Shown here one piece after another: positions 55,402-64,000 of a stretch of DNA of 64,000 bases. The stretch is from assembly GCF_016702655.1 (NCBI RefSeq), contig NZ_JADJDO010000001.1, positions 124,001 through 188,000 of the forward strand. The letters are read 5' to 3'. The DNA comes from Ideonella sp. (GTDB lineage Bacteria; Pseudomonadota; Gammaproteobacteria; Burkholderiales; Burkholderiaceae_C). Position 1 is the stretch's first letter. Each line of letters opens with the position of its first letter. A program made the translations under genes and the position numbers. The notes below the pieces were generated by a model that was not told the origin of the DNA, made no database searches, and saw only the letters and a list, made by a program, of their open reading frames with translations.

Positions 55402-57717
55402 TCACGCCGCGCTCAGCCGCTGCGCCTTCATGCCTTCGACCACCTTGCCCTTGCGCGCGCGTTTGCCGACGTGCGCCATCAGCACGGCGGCCTTGAGCAA
55501 TTCGTCCTTCGCCTTGCCGCCCCGGCCGCTGCCGATCACGCGCAAGCTCTGGCCGAACGCGGCCACGCTCGCCAGCGCGTCCTTCGCGTCCAGGTCCATC
55601 AGCGTCAGCCCACGCCCGCCCTTGGGCTGGTGCTTGAGCTCGTCGAGCGGGAAGACGAGCAGCCGCCCGCTCGCCGACAGGCAGCCGAGCTGTGCGCCGA
55701 GCAGATCGTCTCCGGGCACGAGGGCTGGCGCGAGCGGCGTCTCGCCCGGTTCGAGCGCGAGAAAGGTCTTGCCCCCGCGCTGGCGGCTCTGCAGGTCGCC
55801 CATGCGCGCGAGCAGGCCGTAGCCGCCGCTCGCGGCGAGCACGAGCATCTGCGCCGTCGCGCCGGCGTGGTAGTGCGCCGGCTGCGTGCCGGCCTCGAGA
55901 TCGATCAACGACGTGATCGGCTGCCCGTCGCCGCGCCCGCCGGGCAGCGCCGCCACCGCGACCGAATACACGCGCCCGTCGCTGCCGAAGACCGCCAGCG
56001 TGTCGACGCTGCGGCAGGCAAAGCGCCCGTACAGCGCGTCGCCGGCCTTGAACGCGAGGCTCGCCGTCTCGACCTCGTGCCCCTTGAGCGCACGCACCCA
56101 GCCCTTGCTGCTCACGACCACCGTCACCGGCTCGTCGACGACGCGGATCTCGGCGGTCGCGCGCTTCTCTTCCTGCACCAGCGTGCGCCGCTCGTCGCCG
56201 TGCGCCTTGGCATCGGCCTCGATCTCCCGGATCAGCGTGCGCTTCAACGCCGCCGGGCTGGCGAGGATGTCCTCGAGCTTGCCCTGCTCGGCGCGCAGGC
56301 TGCTGAGTTCCTGCTCGATCTTGATCGCTTCGAGCCGCGCGAGCTGGCGCAGGCGGATCTCGAGGATATCCTCCGCCTGGCGGTCGCTGAGCTTGAACGC
56401 CTCGATCAGCGCCGGCTTGGGCTCGTCGGCCTGGCGGATGATGCGGATCACCTCGTCGATGTTGAGCAGCACGAGCTGCCGACCCTCGAGAATGTGGATG
56501 CGGTCGAGTACCTTGGAGAGCCGGAACCGCGTGCGCCGCTCGACCGTCTGCTGCCGAAAGCCGAGCCACTCGACGAGCATCTGGCGCAGGCTCTTCTGCG
56601 TCGGCCGGCCGTCGGCGCCGATCATCGTCAGGTTGATCGGCGCCGTGCTCTCGAGGCTGGTGTGCGCGAGCAGCGCCGTGATCAGCTCCTGCTGCTCGAC
56701 GGTGCGCGTCTTGGGCTCGAAGACGAGGCGCACCGCGGCCTCGCGGCCGGACTCGTCGCGCACCGCGTCGAGCACCGCGAGCACGCTCGCCTTCAACTGA
56801 AGCTGCTCCGCGCTCAAGGCCTTCTTGCCCGCCTTGACCTTCGGGTTCGTGAGTTCCTCGATCTCCTCGAGCACCTTCTGCGCGCTCGTGCCCGGCGGCA
56901 GTTCGGTGACGACGAGCTGCCACTGGCCGCGCGCCAGATCCTCGATCTTCCAGCGCGCGCGCACCTTGAGCGAGCCGCGGCCCGACGCGTACGCGGCGCG
57001 GATCTCGTCCGCGCTGCTGATGATCTGGCCGCCGCAGGCGTAGTCCGGCGCCGGGATCAGCTCGGCCAGAGCGTCGTCCGACAGCCTCTCGTCCCTGAGC
57101 AGCGCGACCGCGGCGGCGGCGACCTCGCGCAGGTTGTGGCTCGGCACCTCGGTCGCGAGGCCGACCGCGATGCCGCTCGCGCCGTTGAGCAGCACGAAGG
57201 GCAGGCGCGCCGGCAACTGCTTCGGCTCCTCGGTCGAGCCGTCGTAGTTGGGGATGAAGTCGACCGTGCCCTCGTCGATCTCGTCGAGCAGCAGGCGCGT
57301 GATCGGCGCGAGGCGCGCCTCGGTGTAGCGCATCGCCGCGGCGCCGTCGCCGTCACGCGAGCCGAAGTTGCCCTGGCCGTCGATCAGCGGATAGCGCTGG
57401 CTGAAGTCCTGCGCCATGCGCACCAGCGCGTCGTAGGCCGCCTGGTCGCCGTGCGGATGAAAGCGCCCGAGCACGTCGCCGACGACGCGCGCGCTCTTGA
57501 CCGCCTTCGGGCCGCTCGCCGTCGTGAACGCAAGGCCCATGCGCTCCATGCTGTAGAGGATCCGGCGCTGCACGGGCTTTTGCCCATCGCACACGTCGGG
57601 CAGCGCGCGGCCCTTGACGACCGACAGCGCGTATTCGAGGTAGGCGCGCTCGGCGTAGTGGGCGAGCGTGATCGCGTCGGACGGGTCGGCGGGCGCGGGG
57701 GAGAACAGGTCGGTCAT
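55402..57717 (-). CDS. parC: DNA topoisomerase IV subunit A
   Basis: Unlinks replicated chromosomes with ParE. The 771-residue protein has the quinolone-resistance region GDVLGRFHPHGDQAAYDALVRMAQ near residue 80 (wild-type-like, no Ser at the GyrA-83 place), the active-site Tyr in AAMRYTEARLAP near residue 127, a coiled-coil core and C-terminal beta-pinwheel repeats ending near residue 750. GyrA is excluded by the length and by the short, weak C-terminal repeats. parE is not in the window. Confidence 0.93.
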   Translation of the reverse strand: MTDLFSPAPADPSDAITLAHYAERAYLEYALSVVKGRALPDVCDGQKPVQRRILYSMERMGLAFTTASGPKAVKSARVVGDVLGRFHPHGDQAAYDALVRMAQDFSQRYPLIDGQGNFGSRDGDGAAAMRYTEARLAPITRLLLDEIDEGTVDFIPNYDGSTEEPKQLPARLPFVLLNGASGIAVGLATEVPSHNLREVAAAAVALLRDERLSDDALAELIPAPDYACGGQIISSADEIRAAYASGRGSLKVRARWKIEDLARGQWQLVVTELPPGTSAQKVLEEIEELTNPKVKAGKKALSAEQLQLKASVLAVLDAVRDESGREAAVRLVFEPKTRTVEQQELITALLAHTSLESTAPINLTMIGADGRPTQKSLRQMLVEWLGFRQQTVERRTRFRLSKVLDRIHILEGRQLVLLNIDEVIRIIRQADEPKPALIEAFKLSDRQAEDILEIRLRQLARLEAIKIEQELSSLRAEQGKLEDILASPAALKRTLIREIEADAKAHGDERRTLVQEEKRATAEIRVVDEPVTVVVSSKGWVRALKGHEVETASLAFKAGDALYGRFACRSVDTLAVFGSDGRVYSVAVAALPGGRGDGQPITSLIDLEAGTQPAHYHAGATAQMLVLAASGGYGLLARMGDLQSRQRGGKTFLALEPGETPLAPALVPGDDLLGAQLGCLSASGRLLVFPLDELKHQPKGGRGLTLMDLDAKDALASVAAFGQSLRVIGSGRGGKAKDELLKAAVLMAHVGKRARKGKVVEGMKAQRLSAA

Positions 57718-57764
57718 CGGAAGCGGGATCGGCTGAGGCGGCGGATTGTGCACCGGCGCGGCAT

Positions 57765-59159
57765 TCAGGCGCTGCCTTGAAGCGCGGCCCGCCCCAACGC
57801 AAAGGCGAGCCCGGCGACGCCCGAGCCGAGCACGACGGGTATGACGCCCAGCTTGAAGCGAAACAGCGCGACGCCCGCCGCCACGCCGATGACGGCGGAC
57901 GCCCACTCGAAGCGGCCGCCGGTGCCCTGCGGCCACAGCACGTGCCAGGCGAAGAACACCGCCAGGTTGACGATCACGCCGACCACCGCGGCGGTGATGC
58001 CGGTCAGCGGGGCGGTGAACTCGAGCTTGCCGTGCGTCGACTCGACGAAGGGCGCGCCGAGCAGGATGAACAGGAACGACGGCAGGAAGGTGAAGAAGGT
58101 CACCACGCTCGCCGCGACGGCGCCGGCCAGAAAGAGCGCGTCGCCGCCGAAGATCGCCTTGGTCCAGCCGCCGACGAAGCCGACGAAGGCAACGACCATG
58201 ATCAGCGGCCCGGGCGTCGTCTCGCCGAGCGCGAGGCCATCGATCATCTGCGGGGCGGTGAGCCACTGGAAATGGTCGACCGCTCCCTGGTAGACATAGG
58301 GCAGCACGGCATACGCGCCGCCGAAGGTCAGCAGCGCCGCCTTGGTGAAGAACCAGGCCATCTGCGTCAGCACGCCGTCCCAGCCGAACAGCGCGATCAG
58401 GCTGCCCAGCGCAAGCGCCCACAAGGCGACAAAGACGGCGAGGACCCTGCGCACGCGCGCCCAGGTGAAGAGCGCGTGCGCCGGCGTCGGCGTGTCGTCG
58501 TCGATCAGCGCCGGGCCGTGGCCTTGCCCGGCCGCGCCGTGACCGCCGCCGATCGCGAACTTCTCGGGGGCCAGCTTGCTGCCGAAATAGCCGGCCATTC
58601 CGGCGATGAGCACGATGAGCGGGAAGGGCAGCTCGAAGGCGAAGATGGCGACGAACGCGCCCGCCGCGATCGCCCACAGCCAGGCGTTCTTCAGCGCCCG
58701 CGAACCCACGCGCCACGCGGCGTGGACGACGAGCGCCGTCACTGCCGGCTTGATGCCGTAGAAGAAGGCGGCGATCACCGGCACGTTGCCGAAGGCCATG
58801 TAGATCCACGACAGCGCGATCAGGATGAACAGCGACGGCAGCACGAAGAGCCCGCCCGCGACGATGCCGCCCCAGCTGCGATGCATCAGCCAGCCGATGT
58901 AGGTGGCGAGCTGCTGCGCCTCCGGGCCGGGCAGCACCATGCAGTAGTTCAGCGCGTGCAGAAAGCGCCGCTCCGAGATCCAGCGCCGGCGCTCGACGAG
59001 GTCCTCGTGCATGATCGCGATCTGCCCGGCCGGCCCGCCGAAGCTGATGAAGCCGAGCCGTAGCCAGTAGCCGAAGGCCTCGCTGCGGCTCGGCGCGGCA
59101 GGCGGCGCGGCGGCCGCGGCGGCGCGGGCCTGTTCGTCGTCGTTCTCGGCGTGTGGCAT
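57765..59159 (-). CDS. chrA: chromate transporter, long-chain ChrA (CHR) family
   Basis: A 464-residue membrane protein with two homologous CHR halves and about 10-12 hydrophobic segments. Each half carries the signature GLISFGGPAGQIAIMH-type start (FISFGGPAGQIAIM near residue 45; ALLTFGGAYAVLPYVY near residue 265) and a PGP motif (VLPGPEAQQLATYIG; TTPGPLIMVVAFVG). ChrA exports chromate, usually with sulfate-linked uptake competition. A His/Gly loop (GGGHGAAGQGHGP) separates the halves. It lies directly upstream of parC. Confidence 0.92.
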   Translation of the reverse strand: MPHAENDDEQARAAAAAAPPAAPSRSEAFGYWLRLGFISFGGPAGQIAIMHEDLVERRRWISERRFLHALNYCMVLPGPEAQQLATYIGWLMHRSWGGIVAGGLFVLPSLFILIALSWIYMAFGNVPVIAAFFYGIKPAVTALVVHAAWRVGSRALKNAWLWAIAAGAFVAIFAFELPFPLIVLIAGMAGYFGSKLAPEKFAIGGGHGAAGQGHGPALIDDDTPTPAHALFTWARVRRVLAVFVALWALALGSLIALFGWDGVLTQMAWFFTKAALLTFGGAYAVLPYVYQGAVDHFQWLTAPQMIDGLALGETTPGPLIMVVAFVGFVGGWTKAIFGGDALFLAGAVAASVVTFFTFLPSFLFILLGAPFVESTHGKLEFTAPLTGITAAVVGVIVNLAVFFAWHVLWPQGTGGRFEWASAVIGVAAGVALFRFKLGVIPVVLGSGVAGLAFALGRAALQGSA

Positions 59160-59229
59160 GGGAGCGCCGATGCTACAGGCACGCCGCGCTGCGCTGTCGC
59201 GCCGGCGCGCGCTGTGCTCCACTCTGCGC

Positions 59230-60294
59230 ATGTCTCTTCGCTCCGCGTCCCCGGCCCTCGCGGCCGCGCTGCTCTTCGGCGCGAGCACGCCGTTCGCCAA
59301 GCTGCTCGTCGGCGAGATGGCGCCGCTGCTGCTTGCCGGACTGCTCTATCTGGGCAGCGGTGCCGGCCTCGCGATCGTGCTGCTCGCGCGCCGCTCGCGC
59401 AGCGCCGAGCCGACGCGCATCGCGCGCGGCGACTGGCCCTGGCTCGCCGGCGCGATCGCCTTCGGCGGTGTGTTCGGGCCGGCGCTGCTGATGGCGGGCC
59501 TCGCGCTCGCCGACGGCGCGACCGCTGCGCTGCTGCTCAATGTCGAGGGCGTGCTGACGGCCGTGATCGCCTGGGTCGTGTTCCGCGAGAACGCGGACCG
59601 GCGCGTCGTGCTGGGCATGGCCGCGATCGTCGCCGGCGGCGTGCTGCTGTCGTGGGAGCCCAACGCCGGCGCGCTGTCGGCGGGCGCGCTGCTCGTCGTC
59701 GGCGCCTGCCTGTGCTGGGCGATCGACAACAACCTGACGCGCAAGGTCTCGGCCAACGACCCCATGCTCGTCGCGTGCTTGAAGGGCCTCGTCGCCGGCG
59801 CCTGCAACAGCGCGCTCGCGCTCGCGTCGGGCGCCGCGCTGCCGGCGGCCGCGCCGCTCGCCGCGAGCCTCGTCGTCGGCTTCCTCGGCTACGGGCTGAG
59901 CCTGACGCTGTTCGTCGTCGCGCTGCGCACGCTGGGCAGCGCGCGTACCGGCGCCTACTTCTCGGTCGCGCCGCTGGTCGGTGTGGTCGTCTCGCTGGCG
60001 CTGTGGCCGCAGCCGCCGTCGGCAGCGTTCTGGGCCGCGGCGGCGCTGATGGCGCTGGGTGTCTGGCTGCACCTGCGCGAACGCCACTCGCATCTGCACA
60101 CGCACGAGCCGCTCGAGCACGCGCACCGCCACCGGCACGACGAGCATCATCGGCACGCGCACGACTTCGCCTGGGACGGCCGCGAGCCGCACGCGCATCT
60201 GCACCGGCACGAGGCGCTGACGCACGCGCATGCGCACTACCCGGACATTCACCACCGGCACGGGCACGCGCGGGGCGAGCCCGCGCAGCCCTGA
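59230..60294 (+). CDS. DMT-superfamily (EamA-type) transporter with histidine-rich C-terminal tail
   Basis: A 354-residue protein with about ten membrane segments in two EamA halves (LLFGASTPFAKLLVGEMAPL near residue 14; VGFLGYGLSLTLFVVALRTLG near residue 217). The last ~70 residues (from about 282) form a soluble tail with about 23 histidines (HSHLHTHEPLEHAHRHRHDE and two similar stretches). The body resembles metabolite exporters and the tail a metal-binding segment. Divergent from chrA, it may handle a metal or a metal-linked metabolite, but the substrate is unknown. Confidence 0.85.
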   Translation: MSLRSASPALAAALLFGASTPFAKLLVGEMAPLLLAGLLYLGSGAGLAIVLLARRSRSAEPTRIARGDWPWLAGAIAFGGVFGPALLMAGLALADGATAALLLNVEGVLTAVIAWVVFRENADRRVVLGMAAIVAGGVLLSWEPNAGALSAGALLVVGACLCWAIDNNLTRKVSANDPMLVACLKGLVAGACNSALALASGAALPAAAPLAASLVVGFLGYGLSLTLFVVALRTLGSARTGAYFSVAPLVGVVVSLALWPQPPSAAFWAAAALMALGVWLHLRERHSHLHTHEPLEHAHRHRHDEHHRHAHDFAWDGREPHAHLHRHEALTHAHAHYPDIHHRHGHARGEPAQP

Positions 60295-60426
60295 GTCGCG
60301 CAAACGAAACTTGCATGGACTTGCGCAGTGCAGGCGACGCCTGCGCAGGCCTTCGCTGCACAGCGTCGCTGGTGATTCGCTGCGGCCTGACACCCGGCCG
60401 CGCCGGGCCAGGACGGAGGCTGCGCC

Positions 60427-61758
60427 CTACAGGCCGAGCTTCCCCGGACAGAGGATGCGTCCAGGGTCGATCGCTCGCTTGATGCTGCGCAGCAGCGCGA
60501 GCCCCTCGGCGCCGAACTGCTGCTCCATGTAAGGCGCGAGCCGCAGGCCGACGCCGTGGTGGTCGTTCATCACGCCGCCCGCCTCCAGCGCGGCGAGGGT
60601 CGCCGCGCGCACGATCGCGTCGTGCAGCTCGAGAGCCTGGTCGAGATCGTCCGGCCCCTTCGGGATGCCGAAGCGCGGATAGATCATCGAGCCCCAGTCG
60701 TACCAGTGCGACAGGTGCGTCTTGAGCGTCAGTCCCCACACCGGGTCGACGGCTTCGCGCATCGCCTTCGTGACCGCGTCGTACAGACCCTCGATGTGCG
60801 CGAAGTCGGCGACCGCGTCCATCGTGCACCAGATCTGCGGCAATTGCGGCGCGTGCGGCGGGTGATAGAAGACGTAGCGCTGGTCCCACCAGCGCTGCCC
60901 GACCTGCGCGCCGATGTCGCGCCCACCCTGCTCGAGGCAGAGGTCGCGGCAGACGCCGGCCTCGGCCTCGACGAGGGCGGGGTGATCGCCGTCGAGCATC
61001 AACACCATCGTCACGTTGTCCAGCCCGGCCTGCACCGCGCGATCCAGGCTGTGGACCGCCGCGTCGCGGTCGTAGAGCCGCATCACGGCCGGCCGCGCGC
61101 CGGTCGTCATGATGCGTCGTCCGGCCTCGATGCCCTGCGCCAGGCTCTCGAAGCGGAACGCGGCGAACTCTCGACGGGCCGGCAGATGGCGCAGCCTGAC
61201 GGTCACCGCGGTGATGACGCCGAGCGTGCCTTCGCTGCCGACGAAGAGTTGGGTCAGCTCCGGGCCGACGCCGTGACGCGGTACCGCGGGCAACTGCACG
61301 ACACCGCCGCCGGGCAGGACCAGCTCGGCGCTCAGCACGTGATCCTGGATCGTGCCGTACTTGGTCGACAGCACGCCGGAACCCCGGGCGCCGACGCAGC
61401 CGCCGATGCTGGCCCACTCCGCCGAGGCCGGGTAGTGCGTGAAGCTCAGCCCCTCGGCGTTGAGCTGCGCCTCGAAGGCCTTGACGTTCATGCCCGGCTC
61501 GACGACGCAGGTGAGCGACTTGCGGTCGAGCCGCCGCACCTTGTTCATCGCGCCCAGGTCGAGCAGGATGCCGCCGCAGGTCGCGTTCGCCGCGCCCTGC
61601 ACGCCCGACGCGCCGCCGACCGGCGTCACCGGCACGCCCAGGCGCGACGCAAGCTGCATGATGGCGGCCACTTCGCGCGTCGACACCGGCGTCGCGACGA
61701 CGTCGTGCCGCGCCAGCGGCTGTCCATGGTGGGCGTGGATGTAGGTCAGCCAGCTCAT
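60427..61758 (-). CDS. FAD-linked oxidase (FAD_binding_4 / D-lactate dehydrogenase-like), 5' end possibly frameshifted
   Basis: A 443-residue protein from the ATG at 61758, with the PCMH-type FAD domain (TPVGGASGVQGAAN near residue 45; GGCVGARGSGVLSTKYGTIQ near residue 118) and the C-terminal oxidase domain ending DPGRILCPGKLGL. Homologues of this family extend further upstream: the same frame reads LAAELGAIVGADRVLVGPEARRRHAGD before this ATG but has no start codon. A GTG at 61906 overlaps the creatininase stop (GTGA), but reaching this frame would need one base fewer in the CCC run at 61868-61870. It oxidises a 2-hydroxy acid or similar; the substrate is unknown. Confidence 0.8.
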   Translation of the reverse strand: MSWLTYIHAHHGQPLARHDVVATPVSTREVAAIMQLASRLGVPVTPVGGASGVQGAANATCGGILLDLGAMNKVRRLDRKSLTCVVEPGMNVKAFEAQLNAEGLSFTHYPASAEWASIGGCVGARGSGVLSTKYGTIQDHVLSAELVLPGGGVVQLPAVPRHGVGPELTQLFVGSEGTLGVITAVTVRLRHLPARREFAAFRFESLAQGIEAGRRIMTTGARPAVMRLYDRDAAVHSLDRAVQAGLDNVTMVLMLDGDHPALVEAEAGVCRDLCLEQGGRDIGAQVGQRWWDQRYVFYHPPHAPQLPQIWCTMDAVADFAHIEGLYDAVTKAMREAVDPVWGLTLKTHLSHWYDWGSMIYPRFGIPKGPDDLDQALELHDAIVRAATLAALEAGGVMNDHHGVGLRLAPYMEQQFGAEGLALLRSIKRAIDPGRILCPGKLGL

Positions 61759-61902
61759 GTCGCCGGCATGACGCCGCCTCGCCTCGGGCCCGACGAGGAC
61801 GCGATCGGCGCCGACGATGGCGCCGAGCTCCGCCGCGAGCGCGCGCGATTCGAACTCCGAGCGCGATCCCGGTGACCGGATAGCGCGCGAGGCGATCGCC
61901 GC

Positions 61903-62958
61903 TCACGCCACACCGCCCATCGTCTTGCCCGCGGTCCAGTCGATGTCGTGCATGTCGAGCTTGACCTTCTCGAGTTCGTGCACCGCATCGATGAGGTGAT
62001 TGGCGAAGCGGTTGAACGCGATCTCGCCCTTGTAGGCCGCCGCGCGCATCGGATTGCCCATGACGCCCGATTCGGTGAACTCGTCGTGTTCGAAGGGCAT
62101 GTTGAAGTAGCTGTAACCCTGGAACTCGACGTCGGGCATGCCGTCCTTTTTGGTCCAGGCCTTGCCGAGCCACCGGGGCGTGTGCGCCTGGTCGGCCACC
62201 GCGCGATCCATGCGGACGAGGCGCGGGTCGTGGCACAGGCACTGCGAGGTCTCGAGTTCGCCCGCGTGCCAGCCCGGCGTCTCCTCGACCGGGCCTTCGA
62301 GCACGTCGGCGAGCATGCCGAGGTAGCGTTCGGCATAGGGCTTGTAGTAGCTGATCAGCGCGCCCGTCTCGTTGCGCAGCTTGCGCAGCACCGGATCGAC
62401 GACCTTGATGTTCGAGCCGTGCCCGTTGACGAAGATCAGCCGCCTGAAGCCGTGATGGATGAGCGAGCGGCCGACGTCGTAGAGCAGGTTCAGGTAGGTC
62501 TCGACGCGCAGCGTGATCGTGCCGGTGCCCTGCCCGGGCGCCTTCAGGTGCTGCGGGCTGTAGCCCATCCACAGCGTTGGCGTGTACAGGATGCCGGCCT
62601 TGCGGCCGGCGCGCTTGGCAACCTCGTTGGCGGTGATGCTGTCGCAGAACAGCGGCAGGTGCGCGCCGTGCTGCTCGAGCGAGGCCTTGGGGATGAGGAT
62701 GGTGTCGCTGTGGCGCAGATAGGCCTTCACGTCCGACGCGCTGAGGTCGCCCAGGCACCACGACGGGAAGTCGAGATCGAGCGCCTTGCGACGCGGCGCG
62801 TGCGCCTCGTCCTGCAGGCTCGGCTTCACGTGCGCCGCGGCGCCGCTGGCGAGGCTCCAGGGCTCGACGTCCGGGCCGGCGTTCGAACGCTCCGCGCCGG
62901 TCAGCGCGGAGCGGGATCGGGCGGGGGTGGGGGGTGTCTTCTTGGCGCGGGTCGCCAT
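61903..62958 (-). CDS. creatininase-family amidohydrolase
   Basis: A 351-residue metal-dependent hydrolase of the creatininase/MftE family. Conserved residues appear in SLEQHGAHLPLFCDS near residue 95 (metal Glu/His), FVNGHGSNIKVVD near residue 170 and HAGELETSQCL near residue 225. Members open cyclic amides (creatinine, or intermediates of riboflavin and mycofactocin routes). ATG at 62958 has AGGAG seven bases upstream. It is flanked by a Tm-1-like protein and an FAD oxidase on the same strand, which suggests a small catabolic operon of unknown substrate. Confidence 0.85.
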   Translation of the reverse strand: MATRAKKTPPTPARSRSALTGAERSNAGPDVEPWSLASGAAAHVKPSLQDEAHAPRRKALDLDFPSWCLGDLSASDVKAYLRHSDTILIPKASLEQHGAHLPLFCDSITANEVAKRAGRKAGILYTPTLWMGYSPQHLKAPGQGTGTITLRVETYLNLLYDVGRSLIHHGFRRLIFVNGHGSNIKVVDPVLRKLRNETGALISYYKPYAERYLGMLADVLEGPVEETPGWHAGELETSQCLCHDPRLVRMDRAVADQAHTPRWLGKAWTKKDGMPDVEFQGYSYFNMPFEHDEFTESGVMGNPMRAAAYKGEIAFNRFANHLIDAVHELEKVKLDMHDIDWTAGKTMGGVA

Positions 62959-62977
62959 GGCAATGCTCCTGTGTGGG

Positions 62978-64000
62978 TCAGACCTCGAACAAGGCCCGCG
63001 CGGCATCCAACACCTCGCGGGCGAAACTGTCGTCGTTGATGTGCGCATCGACTTCGCGATACGCGATGCGGGCGTCCAGGCTGCGGCGCAGCAGGTCGCG
63101 AAACGCGGCGTCGAGCGCCGGGTCCCAGAACGCTCCGGGCGCGCCCTGCTGGTCGACCTCGCAGTTCGGCACCGACAGGCCGCGCGTCGGCACCAGCACG
63201 GCGACCCGGCCGCGCGCGGCGTTGAGCTTGCGCGCGATCTCGCGCGCCGCGTGCAACTGCTCCTCGGCCATCGCGCGCACGAGCGTGAACTCCGGGTTGT
63301 GGAAGTAGCTGGGCCGGTTGCGCCAGTGCGGCGGCACCTCGCTGCGCGGCCCGCAGACCATGAAGTCGATGCAGCCCGGCACGACCACCTGCGGCAAGCC
63401 GAGGCGACCGGCCGCCTCGAGCCGGTGCGCCCCCGCGTCGTGGAAACCGCCCGCGATGTGGCCGATGATCTCGCTCAGCGTGAATTCGACGACACCGTCG
63501 ATGTGTCCGGCGGCCGCCTGCTGCTCGAGCGCGGCACCGCCGACGCCGTTGGCGTGGAACACGACGAGGTCGCCGCAGTCGGGCTCGAAACGGCGCCGGA
63601 TCCACATGATGGGCGTGGTCGTGTTGCCGAGCATGGTCACGCCGATCTGCTTCTTGGCCGAGCGCTCATCGGCTTGGGTCAGCGACCGCTCGAAGGCCCG
63701 GGCCGCACCCGCCACGCCGGCCGCGGCCGAGTCGAAGACGCGCCGCGCGATGCTGTTCAGGCCGAGGATGTCGACGACCGAATGCTGCATCGAGATGTCG
63801 GACGTGCCGACGAAAGGCGCGAAGATGCGCCGCCCCGACGCGATGGGCGACACGATCGTCTTGGGCATGCCCAGCGGCAGCTCCTGCATCGCGGCGGCAG
63901 CGAGCACGGCGCCCTCCGCGCCGCCGAGCGCGATTGCGCCGTGCACCTGCCCCTGCTCGGCGAGTGACTTGGCGATCGTCCTGGCACCGATGCGCATGCC
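62978..64000 (-). CDS. Tm-1-like / UPF0261 family protein, 5' end beyond window
   Basis: The frame is open to the right edge, so the N-terminus is missing. The visible part (about 340 residues) has the Tm-1-like ATP-binding pattern: GAIALGGAEGAVLAAAAMQ, LPLGMPKTIVSPIASG, GTSDISMQHSVVDILGLNSI, VVFHANGVGGAALEQQA and the C-terminal PTRGLSVPNCEVDQQGAPGAFWDP. The function of this family in bacteria is not established. It probably belongs with the creatininase-like and FAD-oxidase genes. Confidence 0.85.
   Translation of the reverse strand, partial: GMRIGARTIAKSLAEQGQVHGAIALGGAEGAVLAAAAMQELPLGMPKTIVSPIASGRRIFAPFVGTSDISMQHSVVDILGLNSIARRVFDSAAAGVAGAARAFERSLTQADERSAKKQIGVTMLGNTTTPIMWIRRRFEPDCGDLVVFHANGVGGAALEQQAAAGHIDGVVEFTLSEIIGHIAGGFHDAGAHRLEAAGRLGLPQVVVPGCIDFMVCGPRSEVPPHWRNRPSYFHNPEFTLVRAMAEEQLHAAREIARKLNAARGRVAVLVPTRGLSVPNCEVDQQGAPGAFWDPALDAAFRDLLRRSLDARIAYREVDAHINDDSFAREVLDAARALFEV

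Overview
The window is high-GC chromosomal DNA from a betaproteobacterium, most likely order Burkholderiales near the Rubrivivax/Leptothrix/Methylibium group. This rests on gene order rather than any marker-gene search: a leuC-leuD-leuB-asd-fimV-truA-trpF-trpB-trpA-accD-folC-dedD-cvpA-purF-metZ-gltX series on one strand, a sdhCDAB-sdhE-gltA operon facing mdh, and a methylmalonyl-CoA-type propionate cluster. Nearly all of it is core metabolism. There is no phage, no insertion sequence with a transposase, no CRISPR array and no rRNA.

Layout. 1-3745: the 3' part of an M20 amidohydrolase (-), then an aspA-ndh pair (+) joined by an ATGA overlap. 4111-4483: a terminator and three tRNA genes (Asp, Glu, Ala) downstream of gltX. 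4558-23839: one long minus-strand biosynthetic series for leucine, aspartate-semialdehyde, tryptophan, malonyl-CoA, folate, purine and methionine, with pseudouridine synthase, FimV and Glu-tRNA synthetase. 24028-27574: a cyclase-like/STAND ATPase/TPR regulator (+) and a lipoprotein (-). 27571-37137: the propionate cluster mcm-meaB-pccB-pccA-VOC protein (-), interrupted by a VapBC-type toxin-antitoxin cassette and faced by a FadR-type GntR regulator. 37160-49208: TCA genes gltA, sdhE, sdhB, sdhA, sdhD, sdhC, a HutC-type GntR regulator, mdh, a CitE-like lyase and acnB. 49229-54624: exonuclease I, a HAD-fold lipoprotein and an octaheme cytochrome fused to HEAT-like and TPR repeats. 55402-60294: parC, chrA and a DMT exporter with a histidine-rich tail. 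60427-64000: an FAD-linked oxidase, a creatininase-family protein and a Tm-1-like protein (cut by the window end).

The most unusual feature is a set of small intergenic repeats lying inside operons. At accD/folC, trpB/trpA and sdhA/sdhB a palindromic repeat, with a 78-bp (26-codon) unit where it is cleanest, holds a mini-ORF. Its start or stop overlaps or abuts the neighbouring genes, so ribosomes could pass from one gene to the next without a gap. At mcm/meaB a 264-bp element with 21-bp perfect terminal inverted repeats does much the same. A 229-bp element with 25-bp perfect terminal inverted repeats lies downstream of parC.

Two TCA genes are broken as given. sdhA has a 1-nt insertion, and acnB lacks about 28 nt at a position that removes a conserved loop and shifts the frame. 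The 5' end of the FAD-oxidase gene also looks frameshifted. These could be sequence or assembly errors or real lesions; the sequence alone cannot decide.
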